Assembly (NCBI GenBank): GCA_021803025.1
Contig: JAJZQV010000002.1
Span: 28,090-92,089 of the forward strand
DNA length: 64,000 bases
Direction: 5' to 3'
DNA from: Actinomycetes bacterium
Lineage (GTDB): Bacteria; Actinomycetota; Actinomycetes; Propionibacteriales; Propionibacteriaceae
Shown: in pieces, positions 43,083 to 51,778 of the stretch
How positions within the stretch are numbered: position 1 is the stretch's first letter
Layout: each line of letters begins with the position of its first letter
Position numbers and translations under genes: made by a program
Notes under the pieces: generated by a model
What the model was told of the DNA's origin: nothing
The model's database searches: none
What the model saw: the letters and a program-made list of their open reading frames with translations, nothing else

Positions 43083-45458
43083 GTGCCAGCACTGCCACCG
43101 CACCTGCGGCCCACGACCACGCCCGCCACGGATCCCGCCGTCGTCATCGCCGGGCCCCGCTACCGCATCAGCATGCTGACGCCGCGGCTCGTCCGGTTCG
43201 AGTGGTCGCCGTCCGGCCAGTTCACGGACGCCGCCACCCAGGTCGTCTGGAACCGGGGGCTCCCCGTGGCCGACTTCGCGCTCGACCGCGACGGGGACGC
43301 GCTCCAGATCCGTACCCCGTTCATCCAGGTCGACTACGACGGCCAGGAGTTCAGCGCCGCCGGGCTCGTGGTCCGTGCGCTCGGGGTCTCCAACTACCAC
43401 TCGGTGTGGCGGTTCGGCGAGACCGAGAAGCCCGAGGTGTACGGGATCCCCACCAACCTTCGGGGCACCGCCCGTACCCTCGACGAGGCCGACGGGCCGG
43501 TACCGCTCGAACCCGGCCTGCTGTCGGTCAACGGCATCGCCGTCCTCGACGACAGCGACTCACTGACCATCGACGAGGGCGGCTGGTTCGTGCCGCGCCC
43601 CCCGGACACGATCGACGTGTACGTGTTCGCATACGGCTGGGACTTCGTCGCCGCGATCAAGGACTTCTACGCCCTGACCGGCCCGCAGCCGCTGCTCCCC
43701 CGCTTCGCCCTCGGAAACTGGTGGAGCCGGTACCACCCGTACTCGGACCCTGAGTACCGCGAGCTGATCGGAGAGTTCGAGCGGGCGAACCTGCCGTTCA
43801 GCGTGGGCGTCCTCGACATGGACTGGCACCTCGTCGACATCGACCCCACGATCGGCAGCGGCTGGACCGGCTACACGTGGAACCCCGAGCTGTTCCCGGA
43901 CCCGCCGGCGTTCCTCGCCTGGCTGCACGAGCACGGCCTGAAGGTCGCGCTCAACGTGCACCCCGCCGACGGGATCCTTCGCCACGAGAAGTCGTACGAG
44001 CAGGTCGCACGGCACGTCGGCATCGACCCGGCCAGTGGCGCGCCGGTCGTCTTCGACCTGGTCAACCCGAAGTTCCGCGAGGCGTACTTCGACCTGGTCC
44101 ACCACCCCCTCGAGGAGGAGGGCGTGGACTTCTGGTGGCTCGACTGGCAGCAGGGCCACTGGTCGACCGTGCCGGGGCTCGACCCGCTCTGGCTGCTCAA
44201 CCACCTGCACTTCCTCGACTCGGGACGCGACGGCCGCCGGCCGCTCACGTTCTCGCGCTACGCGGGACCCGGCTCGCACCGCTACCCCGTCGGGTTCTCC
44301 GGGGACACCGTCATCAGCTGGGCGTCCCTCGCTTTCCAGCCGTACTTCACGGCGACGGCGAGCAACATCGGGTACGGCTGGTGGAGCCACGACATCGGCG
44401 GTCACATGTTCGGCGTCAAGGACGACGAGCTCGCGACGAGGTGGCTCCAGCTCGGCTGCTTCTCCCCCATCAACCGGCTGCACTCGACCCTCAACCCGTT
44501 CAACAGCAAGGAGCCCTGGCGCTTCAACACGATCGCTGAGGCGATCCAGAGCGACACGCTGAGGTTCCGGCACCGCCTCGTGCCGTACCTCTACACCATG
44601 AACGAGCGCGCGCACAGCCAGGGCCGCCCGCTGGTGGAGCCCCTGTACTGGGGTGAGCCGGTCGTCGAGGCCCTCGCGGCGAAGACCTCCTTCCGGTTCG
44701 GCTCCGAGCTCCTCGTGGCGCCGATCACGAGCCCGGCCGTCGGCGACGTGGGGGTGGCCTCCGTCGAGACCCGCCTGCCGCACGGCACCTGGGTCGACAC
44801 GTACACGGGTGTCGTCTACGACGGCGGCCGGAACGTCACGATGCACCGGGGCCTGGACACGTACCCGGTTCTCGCGAAGGCAGGCGGGATCGTGCCGCTC
44901 ACCGGCCCGGACGACCTCCGCGTGGAGAACCCGGAGGTGCTCGAGGTCCGGGTCTATGCGGGGGCGGACGGGACGTTCACCCTGTACGAGGACGACGACG
45001 CCGCCGAGCCCCGGGCCGCACGCACGCCCATCGTGTTCGACTGGTCCGCCGGTCGCCTCACGATCGGCCCCGCCGTGGGCAACCTCGACGTGATCCCCGC
45101 TGTCCGGGACTGGACGGTCACGCTCGTCGGGGCCGCCCGGACGACGGCCGTGGGCCGCGACTCCACCTGGGATGCGGCGACGGGAAGCCTGACGGTGCAC
45201 CTCGGTCGGGTCGCGTCGGCCCAGCCGGCGACCGTGACGTTCGACGGGCCGCTAACCCTCGGTGACAACGACGTGGCGCGACGGGTGTACGCGCTGGTCG
45301 ACCGCGCCCAGGTGCCGTTCGCGGCCAAGCAGGCCGTCGTCAACGCCGTACTGCCTGGACGTGACGCCGCGGTGGCGACGCGCGACGTCCTGGAGCTCCA
45401 CCTCGACCCCGTCCTCGAGGCGGCAGTCCTCGAGCTCGTCATGGCCCGCCTGCCGTGA
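43083..45458 (+). CDS. glycoside hydrolase family 31 (alpha-glucosidase/alpha-xylosidase)
   Basis: 791 residues from GTG at 43083, 6 nt after TACTGT (leaderless). GH31 enzymes release alpha-linked glucose or xylose. The N-terminal beta-sandwich ends before GPQPLLPRFALGNWWSRY. The catalytic barrel has GVLDMDWH, then the nucleophile Asp354 in WWLDWQ and the acid/base Asp408 in GFSGDTVISW. GWWSHDIGGHMFG is the GH31 signature. The C-terminal domains are beta-rich (TYPVLAKAGGIVPL). No signal peptide, so cytosolic. The stop overlaps the start of the GT87 gene. Confidence 0.94.
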   Translation: MPALPPHLRPTTTPATDPAVVIAGPRYRISMLTPRLVRFEWSPSGQFTDAATQVVWNRGLPVADFALDRDGDALQIRTPFIQVDYDGQEFSAAGLVVRALGVSNYHSVWRFGETEKPEVYGIPTNLRGTARTLDEADGPVPLEPGLLSVNGIAVLDDSDSLTIDEGGWFVPRPPDTIDVYVFAYGWDFVAAIKDFYALTGPQPLLPRFALGNWWSRYHPYSDPEYRELIGEFERANLPFSVGVLDMDWHLVDIDPTIGSGWTGYTWNPELFPDPPAFLAWLHEHGLKVALNVHPADGILRHEKSYEQVARHVGIDPASGAPVVFDLVNPKFREAYFDLVHHPLEEEGVDFWWLDWQQGHWSTVPGLDPLWLLNHLHFLDSGRDGRRPLTFSRYAGPGSHRYPVGFSGDTVISWASLAFQPYFTATASNIGYGWWSHDIGGHMFGVKDDELATRWLQLGCFSPINRLHSTLNPFNSKEPWRFNTIAEAIQSDTLRFRHRLVPYLYTMNERAHSQGRPLVEPLYWGEPVVEALAAKTSFRFGSELLVAPITSPAVGDVGVASVETRLPHGTWVDTYTGVVYDGGRNVTMHRGLDTYPVLAKAGGIVPLTGPDDLRVENPEVLEVRVYAGADGTFTLYEDDDAAEPRAARTPIVFDWSAGRLTIGPAVGNLDVIPAVRDWTVTLVGAARTTAVGRDSTWDAATGSLTVHLGRVASAQPATVTFDGPLTLGDNDVARRVYALVDRAQVPFAAKQAVVNAVLPGRDAAVATRDVLELHLDPVLEAAVLELVMARLP

Positions 45459-46648
45459 GGCTCTCCCGGCTCGAGCGCTGGCTGGCGGCGGCCCTCGTCG
45501 TCCAGCTCCTCTTCGGGCTGGCGTGGCTCACCACGTACCGGGGCCTGTTCGACCCCCGCGGCATGCCCGTGGGAAACGACTTCGCTGCGTTCTGGTTCGC
45601 GGCCCGGCTGGCGCTGCGGCGGCCGGCGGTGGACGCGTACGACCTCGCCGTGATGACCCAGTTCCAGCACGGGATCTGGCCCGAGCTCGGCGGCGTGTAC
45701 GCATGGGTGTATCCGCCGTCGTTCCTCCTGCTCGTCCTCGGTCTCGGGTTCCTGCCGTACCTCGCCGGGTATCTCGCGTGGACGGCTACCACACTCGGTC
45801 TCTTCCTGGCCGGGCTCTGGAGCAACGTCCGGACCCGCACCTCCTGGTGGCTCATCGCGGCGTTCCCGGGCGTGTGGCTGGGGATCGGGCAGGGCCAGAA
45901 CCAGTTCCTCACCGCCGGGCTGGCTGCACTGGGCCTCGGCCTGCTCCGCAGGCATCCCGTGTGGGCCGGCGTCTGCATCGGCCTGCTCGCCGTCAAGCCC
46001 CACCTCGCCCTGCTGTTCCCCGTCGCGCTGCTCGCAGCCCGCGCGTGGCGCGCGATCTCTGCGGCGGCGGTGACAGCCGTGACGGTCACCGTGCTGCCGG
46101 CCGCCGTCCTCGGCTGGGGGACGCTCCCCGCCTGGCTCGGATCGATGAGCTGGGTGTCGGCGGCGATCGCCGCGCACCACCTGCCGGTCTGGATGTTCCC
46201 GGCCCCGTACCCGTGGCTGGTCTCGCTCGGGATCCCCGCGGGGGTCGCAGCGCTGCTTCAGGCGGCGGTGTCGGTGGTGGCCGCGGTGGTCGTCCACCGG
46301 CTCTGGCGACCTCTCGCCCGGTCCACAGCGACTCCGTCCGTCCTTCCGGCGACCGGGCTCGTGTTGGCCACGTTCCTCGCGACCCCGTACTACGCCATGT
46401 ACGACCTCACCTGGCTCGCCCTGCCCCTGTGCTGGCTCGTGGCGACCGGAACGCAGTCCGGCTGGCGGCGGGGCGAGCGGCCGCTGCTGGTGGCGCTGTT
46501 CGTGCTGCCGTACGCGAGCGTGCTCGCCCTGGTCGTCGACGTGCAGATCGCCCCGTTCGTGCTGGCGGGCCTCCTGTGGCACGTCGTCCAGCGGGGAGTC
46601 AGCGACCGAAGCGACGCTCCCGCTGACCGTACGCCCGCAGTGCTCTGA
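45455..46648 (+). CDS. GT87 family (DUF2029) polyprenol-phosphate-mannose-type mannosyltransferase
   Basis: 397 residues, about ten membrane helices, start GTG at 45455 overlapping the GH31 stop (GTGA). The pattern NDFAAFWFAARLAL with its acidic pair near the first external loop, VYPPSFLLLVLGL, GQGQNQFLTAGLAALGLG and AVKPHLALLFP is characteristic of GT87 enzymes, related to PimE-type mannosyltransferases of the actinobacterial envelope. Donor and acceptor are not predictable. The gene end overlaps the 3' end of the convergent isoprenyl transferase by 50 bp. Confidence 0.88.
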   Translation: MRLSRLERWLAAALVVQLLFGLAWLTTYRGLFDPRGMPVGNDFAAFWFAARLALRRPAVDAYDLAVMTQFQHGIWPELGGVYAWVYPPSFLLLVLGLGFLPYLAGYLAWTATTLGLFLAGLWSNVRTRTSWWLIAAFPGVWLGIGQGQNQFLTAGLAALGLGLLRRHPVWAGVCIGLLAVKPHLALLFPVALLAARAWRAISAAAVTAVTVTVLPAAVLGWGTLPAWLGSMSWVSAAIAAHHLPVWMFPAPYPWLVSLGIPAGVAALLQAAVSVVAAVVVHRLWRPLARSTATPSVLPATGLVLATFLATPYYAMYDLTWLALPLCWLVATGTQSGWRRGERPLLVALFVLPYASVLALVVDVQIAPFVLAGLLWHVVQRGVSDRSDAPADRTPAVL

Positions 46649-47408
46649 GGAAGTCGACGCGGCGGAAGTCCGGCCACAGCGCCTCGCAGAAGTAGTACTC
46701 GGAGTGCGCCGACTGCCACAGCAGGAAACCGGAGAGCCTCTGCTCGCCCGAGGTGCGGATGATGAGGTCGGGGTCCGGCTGGCCGGCGGTGTACAGGTGG
46801 TCCGCGATGTTGTCGATCTCGAGCGTCATGGCCAGCTCTGCGAGCGTGGTCCCCTTCTCCGACTCGGCCGCCAGCAGGGACCGGAACGCGTCCCGCAGCT
46901 CGTGCCTGCCGCCGTACGAGACGGCGATGTTGACGATCATCCCCCGCTTGGCCTCGGTGGTGGCACACGCGGTACGCAACCGGTCGGACACCTCGTCCGG
47001 GAGCAGGTCGAGCGCGCCGACCGTACGGATCTGCCAGTCGTCCACCTGGCACAGCTCCTCGACGAGCGACGCGATGACCTCGAGCAGAGGCCCGAACTCC
47101 TCGTCGTTCTCGCGGCGCAGGTTGTCCGTCGACAGGACCCACAGGGTCACGAACGCCAGCCCCACCTCGTCGCACCAGCGCGCGAACTCCTTGAGCTTCG
47201 CGGCTCCTGCACGGTACCCGGCGACGAGCGTCTCCTCCGGCGCGTTGAGCCGTGCCCAGCGCCGGTTGCCGTCGGCGAGGACGGCGACGTGCTTCGGAAG
47301 GCGGCTCTTGTCCAGCTCGGCGATCAGCCGCTGCTCGTACGTGCTGTAGAGAAGGCCCGCAGGGTGCAACCGGTCGATCCAGTCACGGAAACCCTCCCGG
47401 TGAGCCAC
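46599..47408 (-). CDS. cis-isoprenyl diphosphate synthase (Z-FPP synthase-like)
   Basis: 269 residues from GTG at 47408, 7 nt after TATCGT. The fold is that of undecaprenyl diphosphate synthase: HVAVLADGNRRWAR with the catalytic Asp, GAAKLKEFARWCDEVGLAFVTLWVLSTDN, VNIAVSYGGRHEL and DPDLIIRTSGEQRLSGFLLWQSAHSEYYF. In M. tuberculosis the pair Rv1085c (hlyIII) and Rv1086 (short Z,E-FPP synthase) is adjacent just as here. The short-chain product is therefore more likely than C50/C55. Upstream ORF extension overlaps hlyIII and is not supported. Confidence 0.92.
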   Translation of the reverse strand: MAHREGFRDWIDRLHPAGLLYSTYEQRLIAELDKSRLPKHVAVLADGNRRWARLNAPEETLVAGYRAGAAKLKEFARWCDEVGLAFVTLWVLSTDNLRRENDEEFGPLLEVIASLVEELCQVDDWQIRTVGALDLLPDEVSDRLRTACATTEAKRGMIVNIAVSYGGRHELRDAFRSLLAAESEKGTTLAELAMTLEIDNIADHLYTAGQPDPDLIIRTSGEQRLSGFLLWQSAHSEYYFCEALWPDFRRVDFLRALRAYGQRERRFGR

Positions 47409-47464
47409 GACGACCACGATAGGGCCTGGCGCTGCGGGTCGCGCAGGGACAGCCCCATGTGATA

Positions 47465-47484
47465 AACCTACGGTTCCGTAGGTT
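47465..47484. promoter_or_regulatory. 20-bp perfect dyad operator upstream of hlyIII
   Basis: AACCTACGG-TT-CCGTAGGTT, two 9-bp arms around a 2-bp centre, lies 29 bp before the hlyIII start in the intergenic region shared with the isoprenyl transferase. The size and symmetry are those of TetR-family operators. The regulator is not adjacent; a TetR gene exists at 55360 but no link can be shown. Confidence 0.65.
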
Positions 47485-47513
47485 ACGTAGACCAGCCGTC
47501 GAGGAGGTCGGTC

Positions 47514-48203
47514 ATGTCGCCGGCGACACCCGCTGACAACCCCCTGGAGAAGGTCGTGCTCGACGCCAAGGGGGAGATCAAGCCGAAGCTCCGGGGCTGG
47601 CTCCACGCGAGCGCCGTGCCCCTCTCGCTCGTGGGCGGCGTCCTCCTCATCGTGTACGCGACGACGACCCTGGGCCGGGTCGGCGCCGCCGTGTACCTCG
47701 CCGCGTCGCTGCTCCTGTTCGGGACCAGCGCCATCTACCACCGGTTCGGCTGGGGCAAGGTAGGTGCCGCCATCCTGCGGCGCATGGACCACTCGAACAT
47801 CTACCTGTTCATCGCCGCCACGTACACACCGCTCGCGCTGCTCCTGCTCACCGGCACCTCGCGCGTGCTGCTCCTTGTGCTCATCTGGTCGGTGGCAGTG
47901 GTCGGCGTGCTGTTCCGGATCCTGTGGCTCAGCGCCCCGAGATGGCTGTACACGGTCCTCTACATCGCGATGGGCTGGGCGGCCGTGGCCTGGGTGCCCC
48001 AGCTGTGGTCGAGCGGCGGCGCCCTCGTCATCGGCCTCATCGGCATCGGCGGCCTCATCTACACGGCGGGCGCCGTCGTGTACGCGCTCAAGCGTCCGAA
48101 CCCGTCGCCCACGTGGTTCGGATTCCACGAGATCTTCCACACCTGCACGGTCGTCGCCGCGGGGTGCCACTACGCCGCGATCGCACTCATCACGTTCCGC
48201 TGA
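47514..48203 (+). CDS. hemolysin III family (PAQR-type) membrane protein
   Basis: 229 residues with a GAGGAGG ribosome site. Seven hydrophobic helices. Conserved PAQR/HlyIII features are SAIYHRFGWG (Ser-x-x-x-His), RRMDHSNIYLFIAATYTPL, the helix FRILWLS, and WFGFHEIFHTCTVVAAGCHYAAI with the His triplet near the end. PAQR proteins are metal-dependent hydrolase-like membrane proteins, possibly with lipid (ceramidase-like) activity. The gene is preceded by a strong TetR-like operator. Divergent from the isoprenyl transferase. Confidence 0.92.
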   Translation: MSPATPADNPLEKVVLDAKGEIKPKLRGWLHASAVPLSLVGGVLLIVYATTTLGRVGAAVYLAASLLLFGTSAIYHRFGWGKVGAAILRRMDHSNIYLFIAATYTPLALLLLTGTSRVLLLVLIWSVAVVGVLFRILWLSAPRWLYTVLYIAMGWAAVAWVPQLWSSGGALVIGLIGIGGLIYTAGAVVYALKRPNPSPTWFGFHEIFHTCTVVAAGCHYAAIALITFR

Positions 48204-48362
48204 CCAGGTCACAGGGAGTCACCGCCCGATCCCCGAGACCGGGCATCCGCCCTGGTCAGACCCGGGTCCTGAGGAGACCCCGCGAGATCGCCTCAGTCTG
48301 CTGACCGGCGTGGAGCACAGGCGTACTGTCATGGGTGAGGATCAGGTGTCGAAAGGCTTGGA

Positions 48363-49193
48363 ATGTACTGGTCATGGATCGTCGCGACAACGGTGCTGGT
48401 CCTGGTCATCGTGCTCGCGAGAATGTCGATCCGGATCGTCCAGCAGTACGAGCGGGGCGTCGTCTTCCGCTTCGGACGCGTCATCGGCATCCGGCAGCCG
48501 GGGCTCACACTCATCATCCCCGTCGCGGACGTCATGCGTCACGTCTCGCTGCGGATCGTCACGCGCCCGATCCAGTCACAGGGGATCATCACCCACGACA
48601 ACGTGAGCGTCGACGTCTCCGCGGTGGCGTACTACCGGGTCGTGGACGCCGTCAAGGCGGTCGTCGCGATCGAGAACGTACAGACCGCGATCGACCAGAT
48701 CGCCCAGACGACACTCCGCAAGGTCGTCGGTCAGCACACGCTGGACGAGACGCTGGCCGAGACCGACAAGATCAACGTGGACATCCGCGGCATCCTCGAC
48801 CGGGTCACCGCCGAGTGGGGCGTCGAGGTCACGCTCGTCGAGCTCAAGGACATCCAGCTGCCCGAGTCGATGAAGCGCGCCATGGCCAAGCAGGCGGAGG
48901 CGGAGCGTGAGAAGCGGTCGAAGATCATCAACGCCCAGGGTGAGGCGCTCGCCGCGGCCGCCCTCGGCGAGGCCTCCGACACGATGATGAAGCACCCGCT
49001 CGCGCTGCAGCTGCGCAACCTGCAGACGCTCGTGGAGATCGGGGTCGACAAGAACACGACCGTGGCGTTCCCTGCTCCCCTCATGACCACGATCGCCGAG
49101 CTGGGGACGTTCCTCCGGCGCGAGAGCGACGCCGCGGCTGAGCACGCTGCCGGCGTGCCCGCTCACCTCGTGGACCCGCGTCGCGCGAGCTGA
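48363..49193 (+). CDS. SPFH/band 7 (slipin) family membrane protein
   Basis: 276 residues. One N-terminal membrane helix (WIVATTVLVLVIVLARM) is followed by an SPFH domain: RIVQQYERGVVFRFGRVIGIRQPGLTLIIPVAD, then VDVSAVAYYRVVDAVKAVVAIENVQTAIDQIAQTTLRKVVGQHTLDETL. The coiled-coil part is MKRAMAKQAEAEREKRSKIINAQGEALAAAALGEAS. Slipins scaffold membrane microdomains and oligomerise into cages. Its usual partner, NfeD-like protein, is not adjacent. A GAAAGG site precedes the ATG. Confidence 0.94.
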   Translation: MYWSWIVATTVLVLVIVLARMSIRIVQQYERGVVFRFGRVIGIRQPGLTLIIPVADVMRHVSLRIVTRPIQSQGIITHDNVSVDVSAVAYYRVVDAVKAVVAIENVQTAIDQIAQTTLRKVVGQHTLDETLAETDKINVDIRGILDRVTAEWGVEVTLVELKDIQLPESMKRAMAKQAEAEREKRSKIINAQGEALAAAALGEASDTMMKHPLALQLRNLQTLVEIGVDKNTTVAFPAPLMTTIAELGTFLRRESDAAAEHAAGVPAHLVDPRRAS

Positions 49194-49393
49194 CACGATG
49201 TCGCGGCTGCGGCGAGCCTCACAGCCACCCGGCGGAAGACAAGGTACAGCACAGGCATGAGCACGACGGTGAGACCCAGGATCGCGACGTAGGCGTACTG
49301 ACCGGTGCAGCTCCGGCATGCTGCGGTCATCGCGCACACGGCGCCGATGGTCGTGGGCACCGCGAGGACCGTCACCGCGGAGGCCTTGCGCAT
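49163..49393 (-). CDS. small membrane protein, hypothetical
   Basis: 76 residues with two hydrophobic stretches (ASAVTVLAVPTTIGAVCAM and YAYVAILGLTVVLMPVLYLVF) and an internal CRSC. It starts 4 bp after the stop of the GerMN gene, so it is probably the second gene of that operon. Its last ten codons overlap the 3' end of the slipin gene on the other strand. No family recognised; support is from position and hydrophobic pattern only. Confidence 0.45.
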   Translation of the reverse strand: MRKASAVTVLAVPTTIGAVCAMTAACRSCTGQYAYVAILGLTVVLMPVLYLVFRRVAVRLAAAATSCQLARRGSTR

Positions 49394-49397
49394 ACGG

Positions 49398-50387
49398 CTA
49401 TCGGACGCTGAACGTCTTGGTGTCCCACAGCTGCAGGGTGGAGTCGCGGCCGTTGTCGGTGTAGGCCCGCAGCTCGTACGTGCCCGGCGGCAGCTGGATC
49501 GTCGTGTGCGCCTCGGCGAAGCCGCCCATCATGGTGGTCACATGCGTCGAGGCCACGACGCGCTGTCCCTGGTACACCGTCAGGGGGACGTTGCCCTCCC
49601 ACCCGGTGCCGTACACGGACACGGTGACCGGCGAGGCGACCGTCGCCCCCTGCTCCGGCGCCAGGATCCACACGAACGCCTGGGTGTCGAGTGCGCTGGC
49701 CCGGGTCACAGGCTTGGACCAGTCCACATGCCCCGAGACGGGGACGGCACCGTTCACGAGCAGTCGCACCCGCGTGACGGACGGGTCGGCCGCGGTGACC
49801 GTGTACACGAGCTGCTGGACCGAGGCGACCTCGTACGCCGCTCCCACGGCCACGAAGCCTGACAGGTCGACCGTCGCCAGGTCACCCGAGACTGTCACCG
49901 ACCGTACGGTGACGGTCTTCGGCCACGGCGACGCGTAGTCCTGGTCGACCGGGGCGCCGCGCAGCATCTCGGTGACCGCGGTGAGAGCGGGGCTCCCGTC
50001 GAGGAGCGGCAGGGAGTGGAACTCGCGGTACAGCCGGGGTCCGCCGGCCACGTCGGCGACGTAGTAGACGGGGATGGCTCGTACCGCGCCTGTCGAGGTC
50101 GCCGAGGCGGTCGCCGTGGCGGGAGCCGCGGCTGACGGGGCCGACGTCGTGCTGGGGCCCGATGTCGTGGATGCGGATGCCGTGGTGGTGGGGATCCCCT
50201 CGGCTTCCGGGGTGCCGGTGCGGGACGCCCAGTAGACCCCTGCCGCCGTGCCGGCGCCGAACACGGTCAGGGCCGCGACGATGCCCACGAGCCAGCGCCA
50301 CGCCCGACGGTGCGGGGCGGGAACGCGGTGGGGAGTCAGCGGGTCGGGAGTGGTCCGGTGGGTGGTACCGGGACCGATGGTGCTCAT
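49398..50387 (-). CDS. GerMN and Gmad2 immunoglobulin-like domain protein
   Basis: 329 residues. An N-terminal cytosolic segment and one membrane helix (WLVGIVAALTVFGAGTAAGVYWA) precede a Ser/Thr/Ala-rich linker. A GerMN domain (about 105-215) has AIPVYYVAD, ALTAVTEMLRGAPVDQDYASPWP and VTVSGDLATVDLSGFVAVG. The C-terminal Gmad2 domain has FVWILAPEQGATVASPVTVSVYGTGWEGNVPLTVYQG. GerMN proteins are extracytoplasmic and linked to envelope or sporulation functions, and the exact role in non-sporulating actinobacteria is unknown. Confidence 0.88.
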   Translation of the reverse strand: MSTIGPGTTHRTTPDPLTPHRVPAPHRRAWRWLVGIVAALTVFGAGTAAGVYWASRTGTPEAEGIPTTTASASTTSGPSTTSAPSAAAPATATASATSTGAVRAIPVYYVADVAGGPRLYREFHSLPLLDGSPALTAVTEMLRGAPVDQDYASPWPKTVTVRSVTVSGDLATVDLSGFVAVGAAYEVASVQQLVYTVTAADPSVTRVRLLVNGAVPVSGHVDWSKPVTRASALDTQAFVWILAPEQGATVASPVTVSVYGTGWEGNVPLTVYQGQRVVASTHVTTMMGGFAEAHTTIQLPPGTYELRAYTDNGRDSTLQLWDTKTFSVR

Positions 50388-50571
50388 GGTGTCGCCTCCA
50401 CGCGCGGAGCGGTCGCTACCAGGTTGGTCGCGAGATCCGCGCCCTCACAGATCCAGACGCACAGGCTGAGAGGAAGGTTGACAGCTCGGCTCCGTCCGGC
50501 CGGGTCGGCACGGCCCTGGACGACGGGAGGAGGAGCGACAGCCGGGCACCAAGGGCTCCCGGCGGCCCGCC

Positions 50572-50772
50572 TCAGTCCTTCGTCTCGCCGGCGTCCTTCG
50601 CGGCCCGCCGCTGGGCTCGCAGCTCGGCCTCGGTCGGGAAGGTGTTCGCGATCCTGATGTGGTGGCGCATCGAGAAGTAGATGGCCACGAGCACGAGCGC
50701 GACCACGCCGACGAGCACGAGCGGGATCCAGCCTGCGTTGACGACGCTGTCGTCGACCTGGAGCCATGTCAT
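50572..50772 (-). CDS. small single-pass membrane protein next to mca
   Basis: 66 residues: an N-terminal lead, one membrane helix (GWIPLVLVGVVALVLVAIYFSM) and a basic helical tail (EAELRAQRRAAKDAGE). It starts 22 bp after the mca stop on the same strand. A small membrane protein in the same position (Rv1083) follows mca in mycobacteria, so the pair is a conserved actinobacterial unit. Function unknown. Confidence 0.75.
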   Translation of the reverse strand: MTWLQVDDSVVNAGWIPLVLVGVVALVLVAIYFSMRHHIRIANTFPTEAELRAQRRAAKDAGETKD

Positions 50773-50794
50773 GGGACGAACCTACCTCCTCGGG

Positions 50795-51718
50795 CTAGAT
50801 GGCGTAGTCGGGCGTGATCTGGGGGTTCGGCATGCCGATGCCGCAGAAGAGGTCGTCCTCCGGGATCACTGTCGGGACCGTGCTGAGCACGAGCTGGTAG
50901 TCCTCGGTGGGCCACCCGAGCTTCTGGATCTCCATGGGCACGGCGAACCAGTGGCCGTCCGGGTCGATCTGCGTCGCGTGTGCGCGCAGGGCGTCGTCGC
51001 GCACGGAGAAGAAGTCGGCGCAGGGGATGAAGGTCGTGAGCCGGTACGCCCGCTGGTCGTCGGGGAAGGACGCGAGTCGCTCGGTGTAGACCGGCTCGAG
51101 CCCGTGCTCGTGCATGAGCTGGTCGAGGCGCATGAACCGGTTCCGATGGCCGCCCATGTGGTAGTAGACCTTCTTGACCTGCCACGCAGGACCCGCCTCA
51201 GGGACAGCCTGCGGGTCGGCGGCCATCGCCACAGCCGCCATCGAGATCTTGTGGGTCATGACGTGGTCGGGGTGCGGGTACCCACCCTTCTCGTCGTACG
51301 TGAGCAGGACGTGCGGCCGGAACTCGCGGATGTGGGCCACGAGCCGTGCGGCGGCGGCGTCGACGTCCTGCAGCGCGAAGCAGCCCTCCGGAAGCGGCGG
51401 CAGCGGGTCACCCTCCGGCAGGCCGGAGTCGACGTAGCCGAGCCACACCTGGTCGACGCCGAGGATCTCGCGCGCGCGGGCCATCTCCTCCCGACGGATC
51501 GCCGCCAGGTTCGCCCACACCTCCGGGCGGTCCATCTTGGGGTTGAGCACGTCGCCGCGCTCCCCTCCCGTGCACGTCGCGACGAGCACCTGGACGCCTT
51601 CGGCGGCGTACTTCGCCATGGTCGCCGCCCCCTTGCTCGACTCGTCGTCCGGGTGGGCATGGACGGCCATGAGACGCAGCGGGTCGCCGTCCTGGTCGAC
51701 GCGCAGAGGCTTGGGCAT
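50795..51718 (-). CDS. mca: mycothiol S-conjugate amidase
   Basis: 307 residues from the ATG at 51718. Mca cleaves mycothiol-toxin adducts to mercapturic acids and GlcN-inositol, and marks a mycothiol-using actinobacterium. The zinc site is HAHPDDESSKGAAT (residues about 20-33) with the later YPHPDHVMTH. CTGGERGDVLNP, REEMARAREILGVDQVWLGYVDSGLPEG and LTYDEKGGYPHPDH are conserved. Mca is separated from the related MshB by its length and the C-terminal FCGIGMP region. The upstream 770-residue-type extension in frame is non-coding. Confidence 0.96.
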   Translation of the reverse strand: MPKPLRVDQDGDPLRLMAVHAHPDDESSKGAATMAKYAAEGVQVLVATCTGGERGDVLNPKMDRPEVWANLAAIRREEMARAREILGVDQVWLGYVDSGLPEGDPLPPLPEGCFALQDVDAAAARLVAHIREFRPHVLLTYDEKGGYPHPDHVMTHKISMAAVAMAADPQAVPEAGPAWQVKKVYYHMGGHRNRFMRLDQLMHEHGLEPVYTERLASFPDDQRAYRLTTFIPCADFFSVRDDALRAHATQIDPDGHWFAVPMEIQKLGWPTEDYQLVLSTVPTVIPEDDLFCGIGMPNPQITPDYAI

Positions 51719-51778
51719 GCCCGGTATTGAACCACCGCGGTCTGCGTCGCTCGCCGACTCCCGGCAGAATGGACCTCC

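Noticed and set aside
46599..48212. 537-residue isoprenyl transferase
   Set aside because: The first 268 residues are antisense to hlyIII; the real start is GTG 47408 after a TATCGT box.
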